Source: Chryseobacterium salipaludis (GTDB taxonomy: Bacteria; Bacteroidota; Bacteroidia; Flavobacteriales; Weeksellaceae). From it: a stretch of 64,000 nt of DNA. Position numbers and translations under genes: made by a program. The notes beneath the pieces were generated by a model. It had not been told where the DNA came from. It did not search any database and saw nothing but the letters and a program-made list of their open reading frames with translations. Shown piece after piece: positions 1 through 9,339 of the stretch. The number at the start of each line of letters is the position of its first letter. Position 1 is the stretch's first letter. The stretch lies in the NCBI RefSeq assembly GCF_022968825.1, contig NZ_JALHKS010000004.1, positions 124,001-188,000 of the forward strand. The letters are read 5' to 3'.

Positions 1-797
1 TTACCACGAACCGGTCCCACTCGCAGGAAGGCGTCGGCGACGGTATTCATGCCTGGGTGAGTCAGGAAATCTGGGTTAAAAACAATTATATAGAAGGCCA
101 CAAGGATGGCATCTATCTGGAAAAAGTAAAAGGCTCGTACATTTACCGGAACCTTTCCAAAAAAAATCTGCGCTACGGCCTGCACTTTATGTTCGCAAAC
201 GATAACGTGTACGTGAACAATATTTTCGATAATAATAACGCGGGTGTGGCCGTGATGTACAGCAATAATGTAGGCATGGTCGGGAATAAATTTATCAACA
301 ACTGGGGCGACGCGAATTATGGCCTACTGCTGAAAGATATTTCCTTCAGTAAAATCAAGCACAACACCTTTAATAATAATACCACCGCTATCTTTATGGA
401 CGGTGCCACCAAGATTGATTTTTACAAAAATGAGTTTGCCAACAACGGCTGGGGAATGAAGATTAATTCCAACTGCATGGAAAACCGGCTGACCAATAAT
501 AACTTTATCAATAACACATTTGATGTCAGCACCACCGGCAGCATGTCCATGAACGATTTCAAAAGAAATTACTGGGACAAGTATGAAGGTTATGACCTGA
601 ACCGCGATAAAATTGGTGATATCCCCTTCCATCCGCTCAGTTTGTATGCCGTACTCGTGGAAAACAATCCCGGCGTGATGCTGCTGTTCCGGACCTTTAT
701 TGTAGACCTTTTGGATAAAACCGAAAAAATCATCCCGAGCTTAACGCCAGAAAACTTTGTGGATGAGCAGCCGCTGATGAAAAAGCAAATTATTTAA
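1..797 (+). CDS. nosD: NosD, nitrous oxide reductase maturation protein (5' partial)
   Basis: The frame is open from the left edge (residues reading TNRSHSQEGVGDGIHAWV) into a 246-residue tail, so the start lies outside the window; the GTG at 57 is not the true start. The protein is a run of parallel beta-helix repeats rich in Asn (N-N-x-F/V patterns such as NVYVNNIFDNNNAG), typical of the periplasmic NosD/CASH family. NosD works with the NosFY transporter to supply sulfur/copper for the CuZ centre of N2O reductase. nosF and nosY follow on the same strand within 30-50 bases, which supports the assignment strongly. nosZ and nosL are expected upstream but are not visible. Confidence 0.9.
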   Translation, partial: TTNRSHSQEGVGDGIHAWVSQEIWVKNNYIEGHKDGIYLEKVKGSYIYRNLSKKNLRYGLHFMFANDNVYVNNIFDNNNAGVAVMYSNNVGMVGNKFINNWGDANYGLLLKDISFSKIKHNTFNNNTTAIFMDGATKIDFYKNEFANNGWGMKINSNCMENRLTNNNFINNTFDVSTTGSMSMNDFKRNYWDKYEGYDLNRDKIGDIPFHPLSLYAVLVENNPGVMLLFRTFIVDLLDKTEKIIPSLTPENFVDEQPLMKKQII

Positions 798-825
798 AGC
801 GCAGGCTTTTCAAAGAACAACTCTC

Positions 826-1539
826 ATGATTGAAGTAAAAAATCTCACCAAGAAATTCCAGAATTTCACCGCGCTGAACGATCTTTCGGTCACCTTCACC
901 GATGGACATTCTACCGCTCTAATCGGTCCCAACGGCTGCGGTAAAACGACGCTGATTAAATCTATTCTTGGTTTAAATGTGGTGGATGACGGTGACATTC
1001 TGGTAGATGGCACCAGCGTTAAAGAAGATCATTTGTACCGCCGGAACATTGGCTACATGCCGCAGATTGGGCGCTATCCGGAGAATATGTCCATCCTGCA
1101 AACCATTAAAATGATTCAGGAGACACGCAATATGCCGTCCGCTGAACTGGATATCGAATTACTGGAGGAATTTGATCTGCCTTCTCTGTACGACAAAAAA
1201 ATGGGAAACCTTTCCGGGGGTACGACCCAAAAAGTAAGTGCCGTGCTGGCTTTTATGTTTAATCCCAAGATTATCATTCTGGATGAACCCACGGCCGGCC
1301 TGGATCCGCTTGCGTCCGAAATTTTAAAAAATAAAATCATCCGTGAAAGAAACCGCGGCAAACTGATTCTCATCACATCGCATCTGCTGAGCGAACTGGA
1401 TGACATTGTGAGTGAAGTCGTTTTTATGAATGAAGGAAAAATTCTGATTCAGCAATCTGTAACCGATCTCATGACCGAGCGCAATTCGCAGAAAATTTCG
1501 GACTCCATTATTAGTATTCTCAAAGAAATGAAACAGTAA
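826..1539 (+). CDS. nosF: NosF, ABC transporter ATP-binding subunit
   Basis: 237 residues, a normal size for a NosF/CcmA-type ATPase. Walker A GPNGCGKTT is at residues 34-42, the signature LSGGTTQK at 129-136, Walker B IIILDEP at 149-155 and the H-loop His at 186, so all catalytic motifs are intact. It is 28 bases downstream of nosD and 46 bases upstream of nosY, fitting one nosDFY transcript. The predicted role is ATP hydrolysis at the cytoplasmic face to power NosY during maturation of the N2O reductase copper centre. The ATP-binding assignment is certain; the NosF name rests on context. Confidence 0.92.
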   Translation: MIEVKNLTKKFQNFTALNDLSVTFTDGHSTALIGPNGCGKTTLIKSILGLNVVDDGDILVDGTSVKEDHLYRRNIGYMPQIGRYPENMSILQTIKMIQETRNMPSAELDIELLEEFDLPSLYDKKMGNLSGGTTQKVSAVLAFMFNPKIIILDEPTAGLDPLASEILKNKIIRERNRGKLILITSHLLSELDDIVSEVVFMNEGKILIQQSVTDLMTERNSQKISDSIISILKEMKQ

Positions 1540-1585
1540 GCAACTGCTTACGTAAAAGAGCAGGCCCAACTCCTGTATATTTGAC

Positions 1586-2353
1586 ATGAACAAAATTGCC
1601 CGTTTTATTTTATTCGATATTCTAAAGAATAAGATTGTTATTTTCTACACCATTCTGTTATTTATTATTTCCTGGTCTGTTTTAGGGCTGGAAGAAAACT
1701 ACACAAAAGCTACGCTAAGCCTGCTGAACGTGGTGCTGCTGGTAGTTCCTTTGGTGAGCATTATTTTTTCCACCATTTATGTCTATAACAGCAGCCAGTT
1801 TATCGAGTTGCTGCTCAGTCAGCCTATTGCGCGGCCAAAGGTTTGGTTTAATATTTTCCTCGGCTTGTCCACGGCGCTCACGCTGGCCTTCCTGCTGGGT
1901 TGCGGTTTGCCGATTCTTTTATATTCCAGTGTGGAAACCGGCTTTTCATTAATAATTATCGGAATACTGCTGTCCGTTATTTTCACCTCATTTGCCATGC
2001 TTGCTGCCATCACCAGCCGTGACCGTGCGAAAGGAATCGGCATCGCCATTTTCGTCTGGATGTTCTTCAGTATTATTTATGACGGCATCCTGCTCGTGCT
2101 GATGTTTCAGTTTGCAGATTACCCCATCGAAGGCATTATGGCAACCGTCGCCGGACTGAATCCCGTTGGCTTGTCCCGTATATTCGTTTTGCTGCAATTG
2201 GATATTTCAGCCATGCTCGGCTACAGTGGCGCTATTTTTCGTCAGGTATTCGGCAGTGGCGGCGGAATGGGAATTTCGCTGGTAGTGCTGCTGATCTGGG
2301 CATTGGTACCGTTCCTTGTTTCTTTGATGAAATTCAATAAAAAAGACCTTTAA
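1586..2353 (+). CDS. nosY: NosY, ABC-2 type permease
   Basis: 255 residues with about six hydrophobic segments (near residues 15-35, 48-70, 95-118, 122-145, 150-175 and 225-247) and a short charged C-terminus ending KFNKKDL. This is the layout of the NosY/ABC-2 permease family. It completes nosDFY and would be the membrane channel driven by NosF, with NosD as periplasmic partner. Nothing odd is visible in the reading frame. The gene is followed by about 100 non-coding bases before the damaged fasciclin gene. Confidence 0.88.
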   Translation: MNKIARFILFDILKNKIVIFYTILLFIISWSVLGLEENYTKATLSLLNVVLLVVPLVSIIFSTIYVYNSSQFIELLLSQPIARPKVWFNIFLGLSTALTLAFLLGCGLPILLYSSVETGFSLIIIGILLSVIFTSFAMLAAITSRDRAKGIGIAIFVWMFFSIIYDGILLVLMFQFADYPIEGIMATVAGLNPVGLSRIFVLLQLDISAMLGYSGAIFRQVFGSGGGMGISLVVLLIWALVPFLVSLMKFNKKDL

Positions 2354-2452
2354 AGCTGCTGATAAATGTCATTGGTTTTCAGGTGTTTCATATTACTGCA
2401 ATCATAGCAAACCGTCCAAAATCGGGTGTACTTTTAATCAAAATTAAAGCAG

Positions 2453-2996
2453 ATGAAAAAGTCATTCCTCCTGTTGGGCATTATTGGATTTGCCCTTGTT
2501 TCCTGAAACAATAACCAACGATGGCGCACAGCACGATACGGAGCTCACCGCTCAGGGGCAGGACGCTGTGCAGGACAGTGATTCGGACCCGAATGTACTA
2601 CAGCTGGCCGTGAAAAACCCCGATTTGTCCACCCTGATGAAAGCGGTTCATGCAGGCAATCTGGCCGGATCATTTAGCAATGCCGGACCCTTTACCGTTT
2701 TCGCGCCGCTCAATTCTGCGTTTGATAAACTGCCCGCCGGTACGGTGGAAGGTTTGCTAAAACCGGAGAAAGAAGATGAACTCTCTGATATCTTGAGTTA
2801 TCATACGTACGTGGGCGTCATTAAAGAAGATCAGATGAGCGATGGGCAAAGTCTGGGAATGGTGAACGGTAAGAATATTACCATTACGATGGTAGATGGC
2901 AAACCGGTGATCAACGGTAAGGCGAAAATTGTTGCCACGGTTCCTGCTTCCAACGGTATTGTCTACGCTATTGATGAAGTACTGCTGCCACAATAA
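2453..2996 (+). pseudogene. Fasciclin-domain lipoprotein with disrupted signal-peptide region
   Basis: An ATG at 2453 begins a convincing lipoprotein signal (MKKSFLLLGIIGFALVSC up to the lipobox), but the Cys position is TGA at 2504 and the mature protein lies in another frame. A frame open from about 2484 to 2996 gives a complete fasciclin (FAS1) domain: NVLQLAVKNPDLSTLMKAV, then FTVFAPLNSAFDKLP, then YHTYVG and a final GIVYAIDEVLLPQ. Restoring one lipoprotein needs a base change at the Cys codon and removal of one base near 2516. Either the gene is inactive, or the assembly carries errors here, or a TTG at 2484 starts a leaderless product. The family is usually a secreted adhesion-type domain; no specific function can be given. 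Confidence 0.75.
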
Positions 2997-3028
2997 AGAA
3001 AGTTCATAGTTTGTTTTATTTAATGTCG

Positions 3029-3061
3029 AAGAAGCCGTTTCAATACTGAGGCGGTTTCTTT
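3029..3061 (+). terminator. Hairpin terminator after the fasciclin gene
   Basis: GAAGCCG pairs with CGGTTTC across a 14-base loop and is followed by TTTG. One pair is G-U. It sits 30-60 bases after the fasciclin stop. A related hairpin occurs in the decayed duplicate downstream. Confidence 0.5.
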
Positions 3062-3156
3062 GTTCAACACATAATAGGTTTGGCAGATTTCTTTTGTGAT
3101 TGTCTTTCTTTCGTGATCCACAACGTTGCAAAATTGCAAGCCTGAAAGGCTGAAAT

Positions 3157-3230
3157 GCCTACGCCATTGACGAAGCGCTGCTGCCACAATGGAGAAGGTT
3201 ACTAGTTTGCTTTATTTATAGTCGAAGCGG
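3157..3230 (+). repeat. Decayed tandem copy of the fasciclin gene 3' end
   Basis: The stretch reads CCTACGCCATTGACGAAGCG..CTGCTGCCACAAT and continues through a diverged trailer. It matches 2960-3033, which covers the last codons of the fasciclin gene (IYAIDEVLLPQ) and its 3' trailer. About 70 bases align with scattered substitutions and the stop codon is lost (TAA to TGG). Sequence upstream of 3150 no longer aligns clearly. This looks like the remnant of a second, tandem fasciclin gene. Confidence 0.7.
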
Positions 3231-3258
3231 CTCCCGGATAATCCGGGAGCCGCCTCAT
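3227..3258. terminator. Strong hairpin between convergent genes
   Basis: GCGGCTCCCGGA (3227-3238) pairs perfectly with TCCGGGAGCCGC (3242-3253) around a TAA loop, followed by CTCATTTTAT. It lies between the rightward fasciclin region and the leftward gene ending at 3284, so it may serve both strands. Confidence 0.8.
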
Positions 3259-3283
3259 TTTATATCGTTTGGTTAATAATGCT

Positions 3284-4498
3284 TTAGGTTTGTTCCCTTC
3301 TTTTCAGGGTACCCACGATGATGATTAAAGCAACCAGCATCAGCACGGAAACGGCAAGCAAGCCATGATTGGCATACGGTACTGCCACATATTTGATAGA
3401 GAAAACGCCCATCAGTCCCAAAATCAATTCATTCAGAAAAATTCCCAGCAGCAATAATTTTAAGCCGGTGAGCACTGTAGACGTCACTTTAAAACGGTTG
3501 GTTGCCAGAATCTGATTCACCAAAAACGTTGCAATACACATCAGCAGCACCAGGTGTAGATACGCAATGACCACATTACGAAAGCCGAACGCGAACTGAC
3601 TGATCGCGGGCACATTGGACCCCAGCTGCAACAGCGTTTTCACCGCGAAGGCAAAGCCAGCATACATCAGCACAAAACGATGCATCGGCGACCATTTCAC
3701 CACCAGATTGGTCCAGTGCTTACGAACATATTTGTAAAGCATGAGCGCGCCTATCGTTTGACCCACCGTCGTAATGATAATCAATGCAAAAACCCACGCC
3801 GGCATTTCCATCCATAATACCGAAAGACCAAATCCGACCAGGCAGCCAAAGAACATGAGGAAAAACAAAATATTGTTTTCTTTTTTGGTTAAAACAGCGC
3901 CTGCTTCTTTCATCGAAAAAAGCAATAAGCCAATACAGGAAAAGATAAAAAAGCCGTTGTACTGAAAATGCAGGAAGTAATATTCCGATGCCAGGTACAT
4001 GCTTTGTGAAACTGTCCCGGTCATCTTCATATAAGCCAGATTAAACACACCAAAGGACGAAATTACCGCAAAGAACAAAGCACTGCGGAACCATATTTTG
4101 CTGGCATCCCGCAATCCGGCGGTATCTTTATAAAACACGCCGGCAAACACAAAACTGCAGAGCAGCGCTGCCGTAGAAGCCGCAATACTCGCCCAGAAAT
4201 AACCGCCGTAAATAAAGGTAGCGAGCATGGCAAACGCCGAAACCACGTTCACAATAATGAGGGCACGGTATTTCTTCATCGCGACATTTGGCATTGTCTT
4301 GCGCAGATAGTCCGTCAGTAAAATATAAATGGCCGTCGTAATCCAGCCGTAGAAAGCAAAGTGGGAATGCGCATCCTGCAGGTGTTTCTGATCCAGCCAG
4401 GGAAGCGAGAATAATATTTTATAACGCATGATTACGCCAAGCACAGCTACAATACAGAAGTTTACCAGCGCGAACTTCATCCAGAATGAGCGATTCAT
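3284..4498 (-). CDS. Haem-copper oxidase subunit I-like membrane protein
   Basis: 404 residues with about twelve hydrophobic segments. Conserved-looking histidines sit in QDAHSHFAFYGW near residue 45, YYFLHFQYNGFFIF near 178 and VIAYLHLVLLM near 314. This pattern recalls NorB/cytochrome oxidase subunit I relatives that Bacteroidetes carry as orphan genes near denitrification loci. The start overlaps the stop of the upstream Crp/Fnr gene by one base (TGATG), so the two are co-transcribed. Next to nosDFY, a role in nitrogen-oxide or oxygen metabolism is a fair inference. Not all ligands of a true oxidase could be confirmed by eye, so it may be a non-catalytic relative. Confidence 0.6.
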   Translation of the reverse strand: MNRSFWMKFALVNFCIVAVLGVIMRYKILFSLPWLDQKHLQDAHSHFAFYGWITTAIYILLTDYLRKTMPNVAMKKYRALIIVNVVSAFAMLATFIYGGYFWASIAASTAALLCSFVFAGVFYKDTAGLRDASKIWFRSALFFAVISSFGVFNLAYMKMTGTVSQSMYLASEYYFLHFQYNGFFIFSCIGLLLFSMKEAGAVLTKKENNILFFLMFFGCLVGFGLSVLWMEMPAWVFALIIITTVGQTIGALMLYKYVRKHWTNLVVKWSPMHRFVLMYAGFAFAVKTLLQLGSNVPAISQFAFGFRNVVIAYLHLVLLMCIATFLVNQILATNRFKVTSTVLTGLKLLLLGIFLNELILGLMGVFSIKYVAVPYANHGLLAVSVLMLVALIIIVGTLKRREQT

Positions 4499-5094
4499 CA
4501 GTAATAGATTTTATGATTGATTAATTCAATTCGTTTTTCGTTTTCCATTTTCTTCACGGTTCGGATTACCGTTTCCACAGCTAGTCCGGTGGCGTTGGCC
4601 ACGTCCTTCCGCGTCACATCGATGAGCACTTTCTCCTCCGGCGCGACACCAATATTTCGCTTGTGAATTTTAAGAAATGAAATAATCCGCTCGCGCGGGC
4701 ACTGATGCACAATGCTTTTTAGTTTCATCGTTTTGTCGTATGCCTTGCGCGCGATTTCCCGGGTAAAGCGAATCAGCAGTTCGGGATGGCCGATCATAAA
4801 CTGCGTAAAGAGCGCTTCGCTGAAACCGTACACCTTCGCTGTATCACTGGTACAAATAGCGTTGGCAGGATAGCGCTCGCCCAGCATGAACGGAGGCTCA
4901 CCAAGAAACTGATGTTTGGCGGCAGTGCTGATCAGGAACTCTTTGCCGTCTGAATCGATGTTGTATACTTTTATACTTCCTTCAAATAAATAAAACAGTT
5001 GCGTGGCCTGCTGGTCTTCGCGGAACAGAAAATCTTTCTTCCGGAGATGCAGCAGCGGGATCTTATTTTCCTGCAAAAGTTCACGTGTAAACAT
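4498..5094 (-). CDS. Crp/Fnr family transcriptional regulator
   Basis: 198 residues. An N-terminal cyclic-nucleotide-binding-like barrel (FYLFEGSIKVYNIDSDGKEF, then FLGEPPFMLGERYPANAICTS) is followed by a long dimer helix and a C-terminal winged helix with the recognition stretch RKDVANATGLAVETVIRTVKKM. No N-terminal cysteine cluster for an iron-sulfur centre is visible, so it is not a classical FNR oxygen sensor and is closer to Dnr/Nnr-type sensors. It is translationally coupled to the haem-copper-like gene downstream and lies close to nos genes. Control of denitrification in response to NO or low oxygen is an inference from this context. Confidence 0.85.
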   Translation of the reverse strand: MFTRELLQENKIPLLHLRKKDFLFREDQQATQLFYLFEGSIKVYNIDSDGKEFLISTAAKHQFLGEPPFMLGERYPANAICTSDTAKVYGFSEALFTQFMIGHPELLIRFTREIARKAYDKTMKLKSIVHQCPRERIISFLKIHKRNIGVAPEEKVLIDVTRKDVANATGLAVETVIRTVKKMENEKRIELINHKIYY

Positions 5095-5165
5095 ATTCAG
5101 ACATTTTAGTCAAATTTAATGAAAATTATCCGGCAGCAGGTGATACCGGCGGTGTTTGCACAGAA

Positions 5166-7256
5166 ATGGTTAATATTACATCAGTAAAAAATGATCCGAT
5201 GGCGCACAAATATCATCCCCGCGATATTTCCTGGCTGGCTTTCAACGCGAGAGTCTTGCAGGAAGCCCGTGATCCGTCGGTGCCCACTGAATGGAAACTG
5301 CGTTTTCTTTCCATTTTTTCCAGCAATCTTGATGAATTTTTCCGCGTGCGGGTTGCGGGACTCAAGCGTGCGGCTGCATTTAAAGAAAAAACGACACAGA
5401 AATCATTTTACGAAGCACCGGCTGCCATCCTGAAAAAGATCAACTCCTTAGTACTGAAACAGCAAAAAACTTTTGATAAAACCTGGAGAAAAGTCCGCGC
5501 AGAGATGGCAGAACAGAACATTCACCTGGTGGAAGCCAAAGAACTTACTGTTGACCAGAAAAATCAAATTGTAGAGATATACCGGAAAAAAATAGAACCG
5601 CATGTCATTCCTGTTATTCTGGCTAAAGATAAACCATTGCCGAAGCTGCGGGACCGCGTGCTGTATCTCGGTGTGACTTTAAGAACAAATAAAGACACCG
5701 GCTTTGCGATATTAGAAGTTCCCGCTGAGAAAGCCGGCCGTTTTCATATTTTAAAAAATGATGTAAGAACGGATCTCATTTTACTGGAAGAAATTATCGT
5801 CTCCATGCTTCCGGATATTTTCCGGCACCTGCCGTATGAGACCTTTTCCGCCGCCAGCTTTAAGATTACACGCGATGCAGAGCTGGACCTGGATAATGAC
5901 ATCACGGTTTCACTGGCTGAAAAAATCCGCAAAGGCATCAAAAAAAGAGGAGACGGGAGCCCTACCCGACTTTCTTATGACCGGAAAATGAATACCGAGT
6001 TGCTGCAGTTGCTTGTCGAAAAACTCAAACTCACCTCGGAAGACAGTAAGGTTCCGGGCGGCAGTATTCATAATTTTAAAGACTTTATGAAGTTTCCGGC
6101 AGTGTTCTCAGCGGAACATGCGATTCATAAAAAAGATCCTTTGCTCCTGCCGTCACTGAAAAGCCCGATCAGCAAAACGATTCTGCAGCGGGATTTATTA
6201 CTCTCCTTTCCGTATCAGAGTTTCCGGCCGGTGATCGATTTACTGAGAGAAGCCGCCACTGATCCCGAGGTTACAGCAATTAAAATCACAGCATATCGCC
6301 TGTCGACACAGTCACATATAATTTGCGCTTTGATTGCTGCCGCGCGCAACGGAAAGAAGGTAACCGCCGTACTCGAGCTGCGTGCCCGTTTTGATGAAGA
6401 AAACAACCTCCACTGGAAAAATATTTTAGAAAAGGCGGGCGTTACCGTACTCACCGGCCCCGATGATAAAAAAGTGCATGCCAAACTCTGCCTTATAACG
6501 AAACAGACAGATAAAAAAACAGTTCAGTATGGCTTTGCCAGTACCGGTAATTTCAACGAAGATACGGCTCAACTGTATGGCGATCATCTTCTGATGACAG
6601 CGCACCCGGGAATTTTGGCAGATATGGAAGTGATCTTCACAGCATTAGAGAAACCCGATAAGAATTTAAACGTAATGCTAAAAAAATGTGGGCTGCTACT
6701 GGTGGCTCCTGTTTCGCTGCGTTCTTCCCTCGAAAAGCTCATCGATTTTGAAATTGAAGAAGCCGGAAAAGGAAATAAAGCGCATATCATTATTAAATGT
6801 AATTCTTTGAGCGACCGCAAACTTATTGATAAGTTGTACCAGGCTGCGGAAGTCGGCGTGCAGATTCAGCTGATTGTGCGCGGAATTTACTGTGCCTTAA
6901 ACCGGGTGAATTTTAAAACGAAAATAGAAGCCATCAGCATTGTAGATGAAATTCTGGAACATTCCCGGATTCTGTATTTTTATCATAAAGGAAAGGAGCA
7001 AATGTACGTATCCTCCGCCGACTGGATGCCGCGCAATATGGATTATCGCGTGGAAGCTGCCGTTCCGGTGCTCGATAAAAAGATTAAAAAGGAATTAAAA
7101 GCGCAACTGCAGCTGCAACTTCAGGACAACATGAAAGCGCGCCTGCTCGATAAAAAAATGAGGAACACCTATGTCTGCAATGATTTGCCACCACTTCGTT
7201 CACAGCACGAAATCTATCAACATCTGAAAATGCAGGGTGACAAGAACAAAAGGTAA
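5166..7256 (+). CDS. ppk1: Polyphosphate kinase 1
   Basis: 696 residues, the usual size of PPK1, which reversibly moves the ATP gamma-phosphate onto polyphosphate. The N-terminal domain has YHPRDISWLAFNARVLQEA and SSNLDEFFRVRVAGLK. The catalytic phospholipase-D-like domains hold the autophosphorylated His in DDKKVHAKLCLI, the GFASTGNFNEDTAQLYGDH stretch and a second His in EILEHSRILYFYHKG. All are intact. The first ATG at 5166 is kept, but the ATG at 5202 (MAHKYHPRD) matches the family start better. The gene stands alone, divergent from the Crp/Fnr gene. Confidence 0.95.
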   Translation: MVNITSVKNDPMAHKYHPRDISWLAFNARVLQEARDPSVPTEWKLRFLSIFSSNLDEFFRVRVAGLKRAAAFKEKTTQKSFYEAPAAILKKINSLVLKQQKTFDKTWRKVRAEMAEQNIHLVEAKELTVDQKNQIVEIYRKKIEPHVIPVILAKDKPLPKLRDRVLYLGVTLRTNKDTGFAILEVPAEKAGRFHILKNDVRTDLILLEEIIVSMLPDIFRHLPYETFSAASFKITRDAELDLDNDITVSLAEKIRKGIKKRGDGSPTRLSYDRKMNTELLQLLVEKLKLTSEDSKVPGGSIHNFKDFMKFPAVFSAEHAIHKKDPLLLPSLKSPISKTILQRDLLLSFPYQSFRPVIDLLREAATDPEVTAIKITAYRLSTQSHIICALIAAARNGKKVTAVLELRARFDEENNLHWKNILEKAGVTVLTGPDDKKVHAKLCLITKQTDKKTVQYGFASTGNFNEDTAQLYGDHLLMTAHPGILADMEVIFTALEKPDKNLNVMLKKCGLLLVAPVSLRSSLEKLIDFEIEEAGKGNKAHIIIKCNSLSDRKLIDKLYQAAEVGVQIQLIVRGIYCALNRVNFKTKIEAISIVDEILEHSRILYFYHKGKEQMYVSSADWMPRNMDYRVEAAVPVLDKKIKKELKAQLQLQLQDNMKARLLDKKMRNTYVCNDLPPLRSQHEIYQHLKMQGDKNKR

Positions 7257-7309
7257 CTGCTGTTCTTTTGCTCTTCTCATCTGCACTGGGAAATTCTGTT
7301 TAGAAACTG

Positions 7310-7317
7310 TATCTTTG
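7310..7317 (+). promoter_or_regulatory. Bacteroidetes-type -7 promoter element
   Basis: TATCTTTG fits the TAnnTTTG -7 consensus of Bacteroidetes sigma factors and lies just ahead of the cobalamin riboswitch. No clear -33 TTG at the usual distance was seen, so the call rests on the -7 element and position. Confidence 0.5.
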
Positions 7318-7325
7318 CACCACTT

Positions 7326-7490
7326 TCAGAAAAGGGAAGCGCGTGAAATTCGCGGACTGTCCCCGCAACTGTAAATCACAACCAAGCAGACTGCTCTATT
7401 GCCACTGAGGAATCGGGAAGGCGCCGTCTGGTGAAAGTCAGGAGACCTTGCTGAAAGCTATTCATTAATTATAAATAAAAGCTTTCGGAG
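7326..7490 (+). promoter_or_regulatory. Cobalamin riboswitch
   Basis: The leader carries the family's hallmark pieces in order: GGGAAGCGCGTGAAATTCGCG, then CCCCGCAACTGTAA, then GCCACTG, GGGAAGGC, and AGTCAGGAGACC (B12 box, 7437-7448). Downstream, GAAAGCT (7453-7459) can pair with AGCTTTC (7480-7486), a stem that ends exactly where the GGAGGA ribosome-binding site of the next gene begins (7487-7492). This suggests control of translation start by B12. The regulated gene is a BtuB-like receptor, as expected. Confidence 0.93.
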
Positions 7491-7504
7491 GAAAAGCCTG
7501 AACT

Positions 7505-9328
7505 ATGAAATTACACCGGATTCTGAAGGTGTCGCTGCTGTTTTCCGTTCTGTATGTGTACAGCCAGGAGCAGAAGATTGATACCGTTTATCTTTTCGAT
7601 ACCCAGCTGGACCATTCTCAGCGTTTTCAGCACATCACCAAAATTGGTCAGGAAGACCTGCTGCGTAACAGCACAAACTTATCGGAAGCACTTCGTTTTC
7701 AGTCACCTGTTTATATTAAAGAGAATGGGCGCGGCATGGTTTCATCACCGTCTTTCCGGGGAACCAGTGCGCAGCAGACGGCTTTTATCTGGAACGGAAT
7801 TAATGTAAATTCTGTCACGCTCGGCCAGGGAGATATTAATAATCTGGGCATGCTGATCTATGATGATGTGGCGCTCAGGGCAGGCGGCAGTAGTGTAATT
7901 TACGGCAGCAGCGCTATCGGCGGAACGGTGCATCTGAATAATGATTTAGGTTTTAATAAAGGGCTGAACGGAACCCTGTTCGCCGAATACGGTTCTTTCG
8001 AAACACTCAATACGGTTCTTAAAACTTCCTACAGCGATGATAAATTTTCTGTTAAAGGCGGTTTTGCATTGGCCAGCAGTGAAAACAATTACGAAGTTCC
8101 CGAAAAAAAATACCTGAACCGCAACGGGCAATATGATAACCGCTCTTTTAGCTTGGGTGCCGGCTACCGGCTGAATCCGGAGCATACCTTCCTGTGGCAA
8201 ACCGTTTTCTTCGATGGTGACCAGCATTATCCAACGTCGGAGTTTGGAACCCCGACCAAATATCTGTCGGATACCTTCCGCACGGTGGTAGACTGGCGCT
8301 ACCGAAGCGGCAAAATCCGCAACAGTTTGAAAACGGCTTATCTTGAGGACACCTACAGCTATTTCGAGGACACTGATTTCCCCAAATCCAGCGGTGCCAC
8401 CACCAAAAGCTATCTCGCGTCAACCGATTTTAACTGGCTCGCGGGCAAAAACTGGTCGCTTAACCTACTGGCAACCTACCGGCTGGATGAGGCAGAAGGA
8501 TACCAATCCGGCATTCAGCAGGTTCAGCGAAACAGCGGCTCTGCGGCTGCATTGGCGCGCTGGAATATAAATCCGCGCCTGCACGTGGAAGCCGGACTAA
8601 AAAAGGAATGGCTCGAAAATTATGAAGCCCCTTTTTTATATTCCTTTGCCGGTCAGGTTCAGATTGCAGATTTTTATGAGCTGACGCTCAATGCTTCCAA
8701 AAACTTCCGGGCACCTTCTTTTAATGATCTGTATTGGCAGCCGGGCGGGAACCCCAAGATCCGGCCAGAATTTTCAAATCAGGCAGACCTGAGCAATAGG
8801 TTCAGATTTAAAGGATTTGAGATTAACATTACCCCTTTTTATCTATACATAAAAGACATGATCCGCTGGCTGCCTACCGCAGAAGGATATTGGTCGCCTT
8901 TTAATACGGATAAGGTGGAATCCTACGGTGTGGAAAGTTCTGTGCAGTACAAACACTCATTCAGCAAAAGCAGTCTGCAGCTACAGGGTGGCTACAGTTA
9001 CACCCGTTCGGCTGATGCAGAGACCGACAGGCTCCTGATGTATGTTCCTGAGCATAAAGCTTTTGGATCTGCAGCCTTCTTATACTCAGGATTGGAACTA
9101 TTTGGCCAGGCGCTGTTTACCAGCCGGGTCTTCGTGACTTCGGATGAAAATACAGCTACCGCGCTGCCGTATTACACAGTGGTAAGCGGTGGCCTTTCTT
9201 ATACACTCCTTCAACACTATTCTTTAGGCCTAAAGGTGAACAATATCTTCGATACGGTGTATCAAACGGTGGAATCTTTCCCGATGCCAAAGAGAAATTA
9301 CAGTTTACATCTTCGTATTAATTTTTAA
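7505..9328 (+). CDS. btuB: TonB-dependent vitamin B12 receptor, BtuB-like
   Basis: 607 residues with a signal peptide (MKLHRILKVSLLFSVLYVYSQ), a plug domain around residues 35-150 (ALRFQSPVYIKENGRGMVSS, PSFRGTSAQQTAFIWNGINV, AGGSSVIYGSSAIGGTVHL) and a 22-strand-type barrel ending in the usual aromatic terminus (YSLHLRINF). It is short for a TonB receptor but normal for BtuB. The cobalamin riboswitch directly upstream gives the substrate with good confidence. A BtuG-like lipoprotein follows 11 bases downstream. The role is energy-dependent uptake of corrinoids across the outer membrane. Confidence 0.92.
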   Translation: MKLHRILKVSLLFSVLYVYSQEQKIDTVYLFDTQLDHSQRFQHITKIGQEDLLRNSTNLSEALRFQSPVYIKENGRGMVSSPSFRGTSAQQTAFIWNGINVNSVTLGQGDINNLGMLIYDDVALRAGGSSVIYGSSAIGGTVHLNNDLGFNKGLNGTLFAEYGSFETLNTVLKTSYSDDKFSVKGGFALASSENNYEVPEKKYLNRNGQYDNRSFSLGAGYRLNPEHTFLWQTVFFDGDQHYPTSEFGTPTKYLSDTFRTVVDWRYRSGKIRNSLKTAYLEDTYSYFEDTDFPKSSGATTKSYLASTDFNWLAGKNWSLNLLATYRLDEAEGYQSGIQQVQRNSGSAAALARWNINPRLHVEAGLKKEWLENYEAPFLYSFAGQVQIADFYELTLNASKNFRAPSFNDLYWQPGGNPKIRPEFSNQADLSNRFRFKGFEINITPFYLYIKDMIRWLPTAEGYWSPFNTDKVESYGVESSVQYKHSFSKSSLQLQGGYSYTRSADAETDRLLMYVPEHKAFGSAAFLYSGLELFGQALFTSRVFVTSDENTATALPYYTVVSGGLSYTLLQHYSLGLKVNNIFDTVYQTVESFPMPKRNYSLHLRINF

Positions 9329-9339
9329 TATTATATTTT

